Origin: CAVRRZ01 sp963723745
GTDB taxonomy: Bacteria; Actinomycetota; Actinomycetes; Mycobacteriales; Geodermatophilaceae
DNA length: 64,000 nt
Direction of reading: 5' to 3'
Assembly (NCBI GenBank): GCA_963723745.1
Contig: CAVRRZ010000005.1
Span: 930,001-994,000 of the forward strand
The position numbers and the translations under genes are program-made. The notes beneath the pieces are model-generated. The model worked only from the letters and a program-made list of their open reading frames with translations. It searched no databases and had not been told where the DNA came from. Below are positions 8,158 to 15,900 of the stretch, piece after piece. Position 1 is the first letter of the stretch, and every line of letters starts with the position of its first letter.

Positions 8158-8325
8158 CTACGGGGGCAGCGAGCCCTGCACCTCGGACCTGCACACCGCG
8201 TCGGCCTGGGCGGACATCAGTGTGTTGATCAACGTGGTCAGCAGATGCCGCAGCAGATCAGGGCTGGCCTGGGCCGGCTGCTCGTGCAGGAAGCGGGCAG
8301 GGGCGATACTGGGGGGAGCGGTCAT
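8158..8325 (-). pseudogene. IS256-family (mutator) transposase, N-terminal remnant
   Basis: Reading back from ATG at 8325 gives 55 residues: MTAPPSIAPARFLHEQ, then AQASPDLLRHLLTTLINTLM, then SAQADAVC. This is the start of actinobacterial IS256-type transposases, which run to about 400 residues. Similarity stops after ADAVC and a TAG follows at 8158, so most of the gene, including all catalytic residues, is gone. AGGAGAAGA lies just upstream of the ATG as in intact copies. The gene-free stretch 8326-8450 probably carries the element's left end. The whole interval 8032-8539 contains no other gene. Confidence 0.8.
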
Positions 8326-8539
8326 CGCGTTCTTCTCCTGGAGTTCCGTGGAAGGTTCTTCCAGAAGGTCACGCGGTGGCCGCCTCTACGTGGAACGCCC
8401 GCTGGTCACCGGGGCCGTCGCACACCACCTCGGGTGGACGCCACTCACTCGTCCGGGGCCGTTGGCCGAAGACGTGGAGGCGGGAAATGGGCTGAGTCGA
8501 CCGGATTTCCGCCGAGGCTGACCTGCTCCGGGGGCTGCG

Positions 8540-9481
8540 TCAGACGCGCGAGCACAGTCGGACGGCGAAGCCCTCGGCGTCGGCGACGAGCGCGATGTCG
8601 ACGTTGGCCAGCTGGTGGCTGAGCCACAGCCCCCGTCCGCCCGGGGACGAGCGGTCGCGGACGAGGCCGGCCAGGGGATCGGCGGGGCCGGGCCCTGTGT
8701 CGTGCACGTGCACCACGACCTGGTCCGGGCCCGTCCAGGCCGTGACGGTGGTGGGCGGTCGCCCGTGCAACTGCGAGTTCTCCACGGCCTCGGACACCGC
8801 GAGGATCAGTTCGTCGAGGGTGTCGGTGTCGATCCGTCCGTCCGCGGCTTGAGCGATGAGGTGCCGGACGAGCCTCGGTGAGGCGTCGGTCAGCCGCAGG
8901 CTGGGGGTGGTGGCCTCCAGCGGGTTGGGCTCGGGGGGCAGGGGGTCGAACTCGGTGACGGCCTGGTAGCGCGGGCTGATGTCGGCACTGCCGTCAGGGG
9001 CGACGAGCCGGGGGTGGCTGCGTTCGACGGCATCGCGCACGTCGTCCGCCACGGTCGTGGCGTCGTACAGGCAGCGGCTGAACACCGGGTAGTCGGGCCA
9101 GACGGCATTGAGGGCGGACTCGTACCGGTCCCAGCCCGCGAACCGCCCGCCGTTGCCCACGTGCGGGACGTCGCCGGCGATGCGGATCTGCTCGGCGCCG
9201 ACCGCCAGGTGCCGTTCGAACTGCTGCCGGTACGCCTCGATGGCGCGCGCCGGCGACGCGTACAGACGCGTGTCAGCCATGAAGCTGACCGCGTCGGGCT
9301 GCGACAGCGCCGCCCGGAGCAGGTCGCACTTGCGGGCGTCATAGCCGATGACGACCGGCTCCCCCGCGGCGAGGCCCTCCCCCACGAACGGCACGATCAG
9401 CGCCAGGAACTCCGCATCGGAGGCGTAGAAGCCGGCCTCGTGGAAGTTCCCGACCCAGCCGCGCGCGGCGCCCGACCTCAT
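8540..9481 (-). CDS. MEDS-domain anti-sigma factor kinase (HATPase)
   Basis: Regulator of 313 aa. An N-terminal MEDS (DcmR-type) sensory domain covers about residues 10-165 (GNFHEAGFYASDAEFLALIVPFV, AGDVPHVGN). A C-terminal GHKL ATPase of the RsbW/anti-sigma type covers about 195-313, with N-box EAVENSQLHG (Glu231-Asn235), G1 DTGPGP (261-266) and G2 GRGLWLSHQL (282-291). Such kinases phosphorylate STAS anti-anti-sigma factors and sequester sigma factors. The ATG at 9481 overlaps the stop of the upstream MEDS-STAS gene as ATGA, so the two are co-translated. The bound sigma factor is not in the window. Confidence 0.85.
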   Translation of the reverse strand: MRSGAARGWVGNFHEAGFYASDAEFLALIVPFVGEGLAAGEPVVIGYDARKCDLLRAALSQPDAVSFMADTRLYASPARAIEAYRQQFERHLAVGAEQIRIAGDVPHVGNGGRFAGWDRYESALNAVWPDYPVFSRCLYDATTVADDVRDAVERSHPRLVAPDGSADISPRYQAVTEFDPLPPEPNPLEATTPSLRLTDASPRLVRHLIAQAADGRIDTDTLDELILAVSEAVENSQLHGRPPTTVTAWTGPDQVVVHVHDTGPGPADPLAGLVRDRSSPGGRGLWLSHQLANVDIALVADAEGFAVRLCSRV

Positions 9482-10329
9482 GCCACCGCCCCTAACTCGG
9501 TGAGGTGCACGTCGGTCATCGCCAGCATCTCCAGGAGGCGGGCCGTGAGCCGCGGCGTCGACCGCAGCGACAGCGCCACTGCGCGGGTCCGACCGTAGTC
9601 GTCGAGCGCGATCAGCAGCTTGTGGTCGTGGAAGTCGACGGCGGCCATGTCCACGACGAGGGCCCCGGCGTCGGCTCCCGGCCGCAGCCGGGTCAGCAAC
9701 CGGTCCAGCACCGGGACCGTGGCCAGGTCGAACTCGCCGGCCAGGCCGAGCGCACCGTCGGCGCAGCCGAAGACCCGCACGAACGTGTCCTCGGACGGCC
9801 CGGGGGCGTGCAGCGCCGCGAACTCGGCCGCGGTGTCCTCGCCCAGGGTGACGCTGTAGCCGCACAGGGCCGAGAGCGGATGGTCCGCCATGTACTGGTC
9901 GGCCAGGATCTCGGCCCGGGCGAACGCGTCCTGCTGCTCAGGCGTGCGCACCAGTTCGGTGGCGTCCGCGCTCACCCGCAGCCCGCGGAACCCGTCGGCC
10001 AGGGCGGCCTCGGTTGCGGCCGCGTAGGCCGCGACCACCCGCTCCGGATCCACCGGCCCCCCGGGCCCGTACACCTCCTGGACCGGCAGGATCTGTACCG
10101 CGCCGCCGGCGACCAGTCGATCGACGTCGTCCAGGTCGGCAAGCTCCGCCCGCGCCGCCTCCATCCCGTGGGTCGCGGTGTACGCCACCCGCAGGCCCTC
10201 GCGGAGCCCGTCGGCGAGGAACGCCGCGGCGCGGCGGTGGTACTCCGCCACGTCGCGGTGCAGGCAGCACAGATGGTCCTGTGCACCACGCTCCGCGGGG
10301 CCGATGCGAACGGTGGGCTCTCCAGCCAT
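9478..10329 (-). CDS. MEDS-STAS anti-anti-sigma factor-like protein
   Basis: Protein of 283 aa. A MEDS sensory domain covers about residues 15-165 (DHLCCLHRDVAEYHRRAAAFL; LCGYSVTL). A STAS domain covers about 185-283 (GLAGEFDLATVPVLDRLL; VVDMAAVDFHDHKLLIALDDYG). At the usual Asp-Ser-Ser phosphorylation loop the sequence reads DHK, so the classical phospho-acceptor Ser is absent; control may be through the MEDS domain. It is the first gene of a two-gene operon with the MEDS-HATPase protein. Partner switching between the two is inferred from the domains and the 4-bp overlap. Confidence 0.82.
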   Translation of the reverse strand: MAGEPTVRIGPAERGAQDHLCCLHRDVAEYHRRAAAFLADGLREGLRVAYTATHGMEAARAELADLDDVDRLVAGGAVQILPVQEVYGPGGPVDPERVVAAYAAATEAALADGFRGLRVSADATELVRTPEQQDAFARAEILADQYMADHPLSALCGYSVTLGEDTAAEFAALHAPGPSEDTFVRVFGCADGALGLAGEFDLATVPVLDRLLTRLRPGADAGALVVDMAAVDFHDHKLLIALDDYGRTRAVALSLRSTPRLTARLLEMLAMTDVHLTELGAVA

Positions 10330-10580
10330 GCCCCACCCCCTACGGCCGACACCACCCCGCTGCCTCCGCAGGATGACCGCACACCATAACGCGGATCAAT
10401 CGGCCGTTTCACCGATCTACGGCACGGCGGCCCGGTGCGGCCGCCGCTTTCCCCGAGTTCGGCACCAGGCTGTGGAACGCGCCCCGGCAGGACGGGAGCG
10501 GCACGCAACGGAATCAGGGCGGGGACCTGTCGGCCACCGCCCCGGTGACGTGGGGCTGCGTGCGGCAGCTCATCCCCATA
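10330..10580. other. Gene-free leader/spacer before the MEDS operon
   Basis: About 250 bp between the MEDS-STAS start and the terminator of the OYE gene. It is locally AT-richer around 10385-10420 (CCATAACGCGGATCAATCGG), where the operon promoter probably lies on the minus strand. I see no coding sequence or clear operator. Confidence 0.4.
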
Positions 10581-10623
10581 CCGAGGGCCCCCTCGATGGG
10601 AGGCGGATCGAGAGGGCCCTCGG
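10581..10623 (-). terminator. Long hairpin terminator after the OYE gene
   Basis: Two 17-nt arms (10581-10597 and 10607-10623) pair at 16 of 17 positions around a 9-nt loop. The hairpin lies 25 bp past the stop of the minus-strand oxidoreductase gene. It is one of the strongest hairpins in the window. Confidence 0.75.
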
Positions 10624-10648
10624 TGGATGGTGATCGTGAGCGGGTGGC

Positions 10649-11725
10649 TCAGCCGACCTTGAGCAACGGGTAGTCGGTGTAGCCCTCGGCGCCGCTGGCG
10701 TAGAAGAGGTGGGCCTTCGGCTGGTTCTCCGGGTGCTCACCCTTCCACCGGTCGACCAGGTCGGGGTTGGCGATCACGGCGCGGCCGACGGCGACAGCGT
10801 CGGCGTGCGCGGCCTCGATCAGCTGCACCGCCTCCTGGCGCGTGGTCGGGGACGAGAAGCCGCTGTTGGCGATCAGGTGGCCGCCGAACCGCCGGCGGAG
10901 CTCCTGCACCAGGTCGCCGCCCGGCTCCTTGTGCAGTACCGACAGGTACGCGAGGCCCAGCGGCTCCAGTTGGTCGACGAGCGTGCCGTAGGTGGCGAGC
11001 ACATCGGCCCGGTCGGTCTCGAACGCGTCCTGGATGTTGTGCTCGGGCGAGATGCGCAGCCCCACGCGGCCGGCTCCGATCGCCTCGGCCACCGCTGTCA
11101 CGACCTCGACGACGAAGCGCGCGCGGTTCTCCGGTGAGCCGCCGTACTGGTCATCGCGCTGGTTGGACGCCGGTGACAGGAACTCGTGCAGCAGGTAGCC
11201 GTTGGCGCCGTGGACCTCCACGCCGTCCAACCCGGCCTCGATCGCCCGGCGGGAAGCGGTGACGAAGTCCTGCAGGGTCGCCCGCGCCTCCTCGGTGGTC
11301 AGCGCGTGCGGCACCGGGTATGGCTGATTGCCCTTCTCGGTGTGCCCGTCGCCCGCGATCGCGATCGCGCTCGGCCCGACGACACGCCGTCCGCCGTTCA
11401 CGTCGGGGTGGGTGACCCGACCGCCGTGCATCACCTGCAACACGATCCGGCCGCCGCGCTCGTGAACGGCCGAAGCCACCCGGCGCCAGCCCTCGACCTG
11501 TTCGTCGGTGACGATCCCCGGCTGCCCGACGAACGCCTGCGACTCGTGACTCGGGTACGTGCCCTCGGTGACGATCAGCCCGACACCGGCGCGCTGCCGG
11601 TAGTGCTCGACGACGAGGTCGCCGGGGACACCGGACGCCCCGGAGCGCATCCGGGTGAGCGGTGCCATGACGACGCGGTTGGGCAACAGGAGGTCGCCCA
11701 GGGCGACAGGTGAGAACAGATCCAC
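10649..11725 (-). CDS. Old Yellow Enzyme family NADH:flavin oxidoreductase
   Basis: FMN-dependent ene-reductase of about 358 aa. OYE hallmarks are visible: LFSPVALGDLLLPNRVVMAPLTR at the N-terminus, QVMHGGRVTHP, the active-site EVHGANGYLLHEFLSP (His/Asn pair binding the substrate oxyanion and Tyr proton donor nearby), RISPEH, and the FMN phosphate-binding VGRAVIANPDLV. It reduces electrophilic alkenes, nitro-compounds or quinones, usually in stress or detoxification. The GTG at 11725 is preferred; an in-frame TTG at 11737 is the alternative, and neither has a good ribosome-binding site. A long hairpin terminates it. Confidence 0.92.
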   Translation of the reverse strand: MDLFSPVALGDLLLPNRVVMAPLTRMRSGASGVPGDLVVEHYRQRAGVGLIVTEGTYPSHESQAFVGQPGIVTDEQVEGWRRVASAVHERGGRIVLQVMHGGRVTHPDVNGGRRVVGPSAIAIAGDGHTEKGNQPYPVPHALTTEEARATLQDFVTASRRAIEAGLDGVEVHGANGYLLHEFLSPASNQRDDQYGGSPENRARFVVEVVTAVAEAIGAGRVGLRISPEHNIQDAFETDRADVLATYGTLVDQLEPLGLAYLSVLHKEPGGDLVQELRRRFGGHLIANSGFSSPTTRQEAVQLIEAAHADAVAVGRAVIANPDLVDRWKGEHPENQPKAHLFYASGAEGYTDYPLLKVG

Positions 11726-11853
11726 GTGAGGTACCAAGCGGATTCGCGAGGGGGTCGGTTTTCAGGCGTCGTCGAGAGACTTTCGTACCCGTCGGGACTG
11801 AGCAAGCACCCGACACCCACTACGCCGGGTGGGCGTAGAAGTCTGGCAGTACG

Positions 11854-11891
11854 CCACCGGCCCGGCCCTCAAGGAGGAGCCGGGCCGGTGG
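11854..11891 (-). terminator. GC-rich hairpin downstream of nrdJ
   Basis: 13-nt arms (11854-11866 and 11879-11891) are perfectly complementary around a 12-nt loop, about 110 bp past the nrdJ stop. A terminator of the nrdR-nrdJ transcript is the likely role. Confidence 0.6.
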
Positions 11892-11908
11892 ACGAGCCGT
11901 CTAGCCGC

Positions 11909-11987
11909 GGAAATGTCCCGCTGACCGAATCCGGGACATTGCTGTCCGAATCCGGGACATTGCTGTCCGATTCAGCAGGACATTTCC
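11909..11987. repeat. Triple 21-bp repeat inside a 16-bp inverted repeat
   Basis: Three consecutive 21-bp units (11925-11945, 11946-11966, 11967-11987): the first two are identical and the third is degenerate. Each of the first two contains GGACA-N4-TGTCC. The whole array is flanked by inverted copies (11909-11924 and 11972-11987) that match at 15 of 16 positions, starting GGAAATGTCC. It lies 12 bp past the nrdJ stop. It resembles a mobile-element terminus or miniature element, or a multi-site regulator target. Confidence 0.7.
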
Positions 11988-11999
11988 TGGCCGTTCACA

Positions 12000-14864
12000 T
12001 CAGCTGCAGCCGCTGGTGGAGCCGCAGCCCTCGCAGACGTAGCAGCTACCGGCCGGGCGCATCTTCGTGCCGCAGGTCATGCACAGCGGCGCGTCGGTAG
12101 CGGTGCCGGTGACCAGCTCGAGCAGCTCGGCCGAGGAGTGGACCTCCTTGACCGACTTCTCGGCCTTCTTCTCCGCCTTCGGCTCCGGCTTGGCCTCGGT
12201 ACCCACCGAGCCGCGCAGCGCCTCGACGTCGACCTCGTCCTCCTCGGCGACCGCGCCCGTCGAGGCGGAGGTGTCGTAGCCGGCCACCTGGGCGGCCCGC
12301 TCCGCGGCGGTGAAGATGCCGAGGTTGGCCCGCTTCTCGACCGGCAGGTGGTCCAGCGCCAGGCGCCGGAAGATGTAGTCCATGACCGACTGGGCGATCC
12401 GGATGTCCGGGTCGTCGGTCATGCCGGCCGGCTCGAAGCGCATGTTGGTGAACTTCTGGATGTAGGTCTCCAGCGGCACACCGTGCTGCAGCGCCAGCGA
12501 GATGCCGATCGAGAAGGCGTCCATCACACCGGCCAGGGTCGAACCCTGCTTGCCGAGCTTCAGGAACACCTCACCGAGGCTGCCGTCCTCGTACATGCCG
12601 GCGGTCATGTAGCCCTCGGCGCCGGCCACGCTGAACGAGGTGGTGACGCTGGTCCGCTTCTTGGGCAGCCGCTTGCGCACCGGGTGCGACAGCGCCACCG
12701 GCGCCGCCTCCTCGACCTTCGCGGTGGCCTTCTTGGCCTTGCCGTCGGAGAGCGGCTGACCGACCTTGCAGTTGTCGCGGTAGATCGCCAGCGCCTTGAG
12801 GCCGAACTTCCAGCCCTGGAAGTAGATGTTCTCGACGTCCTCGATGGTCGCCGTCTCGGGCATGTTGACCGTCTTGCTGATCGCGCCGGAGATGAACGGC
12901 TGCACCGCGGCCATCATGCGGACGTGGCCCATCGGGGAGATCGCCCGCTCGCCCATCGCGCAGTCGAACACCTCGTAGTGCTCGGGCCGCAGGCTGGGCG
13001 CGTCGACGACGTGCCCGTGCTCGGCGATGTACTCGACGATCGCCTCAATCTGCTCCTCCTGGTAGCCCAGGCTCCGGAGCGCCCGGGGCACCGTCTGGTT
13101 GACGATCTGCATCGAGCCGCCGCCGACCAGCTTCTTGTACTTGACCAGCGAGAAGTCCGGCTCGATACCGGTCGTGTCGCAGTCCATCATGAAGCCGATG
13201 GTGCCGGTGGGCGCCAGCACGGAGGCCTGCGCGTTGCGCCAGCCGTTGTCCGAACCGATCTCGAGGCAGTCCTGCCACTGCTGGGTGGCGGCCTTGAGCA
13301 CGTCGGCGTCGTCGGCACCGACCGGGCGGATGGCGTCGTTGGCCGCGGCGTGCTTGCGCATCACCCGGGCGTGTGCGTCGGCGTTGCGGGCGAAGCCGTC
13401 GTAGGCGCCCACGATGCCGGCGAGCTCGGCCGACCGGCGGTAGGCGGTGCCGGTCATCAGCGAGGTGATCGCCGCGGCCAGGGTCTGGCCACCACGCGAG
13501 TCGTAGGCGTGACCGGTGGCCATGAGCAGAGCGCCCAGGTTGGCGTAACCGATGCCCAGCTGGCGGTAGGCCCGCGTCGTCTCACCGATCGGCTCGGTCG
13601 GGAAGTCGGCGAAGCAGATCGAGATGTCCATCGCGGTGATGACCAGCTCGACGGCCTTGACGAAGTTCTTCGAGTCGAACGTGCCGTCGGCCTTGAGGAA
13701 CTTCATGAGGTTCAGCGAGGCCAGGTTGCACGAGCTGTTGTCCAGGCTCATGTACTCCGAGCACGGGTTGGACGCGTTGATCCGGCCGGTCTCGGGGTTG
13801 GTGTGCCAGTCGTTGATCGTGTCGTCGTACTGGATGCCGGGGTCGGCGCACTCCCAGGCGGCCTGGGTGACCTTGCGGAACAGGGTCTTGGCGTCGACGG
13901 TCTCGATCACCGAGCCGTCGAGCCGGGCGCGCAGGCCGAACTCGGTACCGTCCTCGACCGCGCGCATGAACTCGTCGGAGACGCGCACGGAGTTGTTGGC
14001 GTTCTGGTACTGGACGCTGGTGATGTCCTTGCCGCCGAGGTCCATGTCGTAGCCGGCGTCGCGCAGCGCGCGGATCTTGTCCTCCTCGCGCGCCTTGGTC
14101 TCGATGAACTCCTCGATGTCGGGGTGGTCGATGTCGAGGACGACCATCTTGGCCGCGCGGCGGGTGGCACCACCGGACTTGATGGTGCCGGCCGAGGCGT
14201 CGGCGCCGCGCATGAAGCTGACCGGGCCGGAAGCGGTGCCACCGGAGGAGAGCAGCTCCTTGGAGGAGCGGATGCGGGAGAGGTTCAGACCGGCGCCGGA
14301 GCCGCCCTTGAAGATCAGGCCCTCCTCGCGGTACCAGTTGAGGATCGAGTCCATCTGGTCGTCGACGGCAAGGATGAAGCAGGCGCTGACCTGCTGAGGT
14401 GCGCTGGTGCCGACGTTGAACCAGACGGGCGAGTTGAAGCTGAAGTACTGGTGCATCAGCATCCAGGTCAGCTCGTGCTCGAAGATCTCCGCGTCACCCT
14501 CGGTGGCGAAGTAGCCGTGCTCGCGGCCGGCCGCACCGTAGGTCAGGACCACCCGGTCGATGAGCTGACGGAGGCTGGACTCGCGCTGCGGGCTGCCCAC
14601 CGCGCCGCGGAAGTACTTGGTGGTGACGATGTTGGTGGCGTTGATGCTCCACTCCGCCGGGAACTCGACACCACGCTGCTCGAAGTTGATCGAGCCGTCG
14701 CGCCAGTTGGTCATCACGACGTCGCGGCGCTCCCAGGTCACCTCGTCGTAGGGGTGCACACCGGCGGTGGTGAAGACGCGCTTGATCTTCAGCCCCTTGC
14801 CGCGGCTGGGCGCCTTCGCGGTGCGCCGGGAACGTGAGGCCAGGCGGTCGTCGGTCTCGGTCAT
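12000..14864 (-). CDS. nrdJ: Adenosylcobalamin-dependent (class II) ribonucleotide reductase
   Basis: Oxygen-independent ribonucleotide reductase of 954 aa that makes dNTPs using a B12 radical. The ten-stranded barrel core is recognisable: FNSPVWFNVG and QVSACFILAVDD at the N-side, GGSGAGLNLSRIRS, the finger loop NPCSEYM with thiyl Cys368 and Glu370, and LAPTGTIGFMMDCDTTGIEPD. The C-terminal zinc-ribbon-like tail CMTCGTKM...CYVCEGCGS probably relays electrons. An acidic/Lys linker (KPEPKAEKKAEK) precedes it. nrdR lies 117 bp upstream on the same strand, and the operon promoter carries two NrdR boxes. I see no B12 riboswitch in the short leader. It is probably one of two RNR systems in the genome. 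Confidence 0.96.
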   Translation of the reverse strand: MTETDDRLASRSRRTAKAPSRGKGLKIKRVFTTAGVHPYDEVTWERRDVVMTNWRDGSINFEQRGVEFPAEWSINATNIVTTKYFRGAVGSPQRESSLRQLIDRVVLTYGAAGREHGYFATEGDAEIFEHELTWMLMHQYFSFNSPVWFNVGTSAPQQVSACFILAVDDQMDSILNWYREEGLIFKGGSGAGLNLSRIRSSKELLSSGGTASGPVSFMRGADASAGTIKSGGATRRAAKMVVLDIDHPDIEEFIETKAREEDKIRALRDAGYDMDLGGKDITSVQYQNANNSVRVSDEFMRAVEDGTEFGLRARLDGSVIETVDAKTLFRKVTQAAWECADPGIQYDDTINDWHTNPETGRINASNPCSEYMSLDNSSCNLASLNLMKFLKADGTFDSKNFVKAVELVITAMDISICFADFPTEPIGETTRAYRQLGIGYANLGALLMATGHAYDSRGGQTLAAAITSLMTGTAYRRSAELAGIVGAYDGFARNADAHARVMRKHAAANDAIRPVGADDADVLKAATQQWQDCLEIGSDNGWRNAQASVLAPTGTIGFMMDCDTTGIEPDFSLVKYKKLVGGGSMQIVNQTVPRALRSLGYQEEQIEAIVEYIAEHGHVVDAPSLRPEHYEVFDCAMGERAISPMGHVRMMAAVQPFISGAISKTVNMPETATIEDVENIYFQGWKFGLKALAIYRDNCKVGQPLSDGKAKKATAKVEEAAPVALSHPVRKRLPKKRTSVTTSFSVAGAEGYMTAGMYEDGSLGEVFLKLGKQGSTLAGVMDAFSIGISLALQHGVPLETYIQKFTNMRFEPAGMTDDPDIRIAQSVMDYIFRRLALDHLPVEKRANLGIFTAAERAAQVAGYDTSASTGAVAEEDEVDVEALRGSVGTEAKPEPKAEKKAEKSVKEVHSSAELLELVTGTATDAPLCMTCGTKMRPAGSCYVCEGCGSTSGCS

Positions 14865-14981
14865 GGTGTGGAGCTCTCCCTGTCGTCGTGCTGGGGTGGA
14901 TCGGTCGGCTGGGGAAGAGCCGCGATCGGACCTGACTGATGTCTATCGGGTGCTGGTGACAGTTCTGCGCTGGCGGCAGCC

Positions 14982-15461
14982 CTACGGAACGGGGCTACCT
15001 GTCGGCGGAGCGGCGGACTGCCGTTCCTTGAGTTCGGCGATCGCCTTCTCGAAATCGGCGAGCGAGGTGAAGGACTGGTAGACGCTGGCGAACCGGAGGT
15101 AGGCCACCTCGTCGAGCTCGCGCAGCGGGCCGAGGATGGCCAGGCCCACCTCGTGGCTGGGCACCTCCGCGGCGCCCGTCGCACGGATGGCGTCCTCGAC
15201 CTGCTGGGCGAGGACCTGCAACTGGTCCTCGTCGACGGGGCGCCCCTGGCAGGCCCGCCGCACGCCGGCGACCACCTTGCTGCGGTTGAACGGCTCGCTG
15301 ACCCCGCTGCGCTTGACGACGGCCAGGACCGCCTCCTCGACGGTGGTGAACCGTCGATTGCACTTCGGGCAGGACCGGCGCCGACGGGTCGTCGCACCCT
15401 CGTCGGCCTCGCGCGAGTCGATGACCCGGCTGTCGGCGTTGTGGCAGAACGGGCACCGCAC
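14982..15461 (-). CDS. nrdR: Transcriptional repressor NrdR
   Basis: Repressor of ribonucleotide reductase genes that senses ATP/dATP, 159 aa. The GTG at 15461 is chosen because AGGAGG (15470-15475) sits exactly 8 nt upstream and the product then starts MRCPFC, the canonical NrdR N-terminus; the longer GTG at 15470 would overlap the ribosome-binding site. A zinc ribbon (CPFC...[10 protein letters not shown]) is followed by the ATP-cone ([24 protein letters not shown] to about residue 130). It is co-oriented with nrdJ and preceded by two NrdR boxes, so it represses its own operon. Confidence 0.96.
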   Translation of the reverse strand: MRCPFCHNADSRVIDSREADEGATTRRRRSCPKCNRRFTTVEEAVLAVVKRSGVSEPFNRSKVVAGVRRACQGRPVDEDQLQVLAQQVEDAIRATGAAEVPSHEVGLAILGPLRELDEVAYLRFASVYQSFTSLADFEKAIAELKERQSAAPPTGSPVP

Positions 15462-15543
15462 CCGGATCACCTCCTTCTCGCCTCCCCGCCACGCTGACGG
15501 GCTGGCTGCGCTCGCCCCCGGCCCGTCCTGTGGACTTCTCTGG

Positions 15544-15597
15544 GGACATCCGGTGGATGTCCTCGGGAGAACGTGAGGACGAGCCTGTGGACAGGCT
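15544..15597 (-). promoter_or_regulatory. Two small hairpins in the nrdR leader
   Basis: GGACATCC-GGT-GGATGTCC (15544-15562) and AGCCTGT-GG-ACAGGCT (15582-15597) are perfect inverted repeats in the 150-160 nt leader expected between the nrdR promoter and its GTG. They may be RNA hairpins or DNA sites; the role is unknown. Confidence 0.45.
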
Positions 15598-15610
15598 TAC
15601 AACTGTGTAA

Positions 15611-15658
15611 CTACTAGATATAGGGGAACAGTAGGCCGCCCCACACAAGATGTGCAAG
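15611..15658 (-). promoter_or_regulatory. Paired NrdR boxes over the nrdR-nrdJ promoter
   Basis: On the minus strand, box 1 (15611-15626) contains CTATATCTAGT and box 2 (15643-15658) contains ACATCTTGTGT; both match the NrdR palindrome, box 1 better. The 16-nt gap gives a 32-bp centre spacing, three helical turns, as in known NrdR sites. A promoter reading TTGCAC, 18 nt, TACTGT overlaps them: box 2 covers -35 and box 1 lies just past -10. Confidence 0.75.
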
Positions 15659-15659
15659 C

Positions 15660-15900
15660 GCATGAGAGACCGGCGTGTTCCGTCCCGACACTGGCGTCAC
15701 CAGCGGATACAGGGCATCCCATTCGTCACACGACACGCCGCGACGACGCGCCGAACGGCCGACATCGCCCCCGCGGCCAAGGCGCGCCCGCTCCGGAGCG
15801 ACCTGCGGCGGAGACACCTTCCCGCGCGGGAAACGGACGCGCTGGGTGCAGGCGGCTCCGAGTGGTCAACCCCGCGGGGCGGCGGACCGCAGACGACAGC
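15660..15900. other. Gene-free spacer upstream of the nrdR promoter
   Basis: About 240 bp between the 3' end of the 249-aa gene and the nrdR promoter. I see no convincing reading frame, hairpin or repeat. Confidence 0.4.

Noticed and set aside
12138..14837. 899-codon open frame opposite nrdJ
   Set aside because: It is antisense to an unmistakable nrdJ; long open antisense frames are an artefact of high GC content.
14865..14981. B12 riboswitch upstream of nrdJ
   Set aside because: Only 117 bp separate nrdR and nrdJ and no B12-box-like core was found; control is better explained by the NrdR boxes.
15614..15817. 67-aa minus-strand frame over the nrdR promoter
   Set aside because: It covers the NrdR boxes and promoter, has no ribosome-binding site and no similarity.
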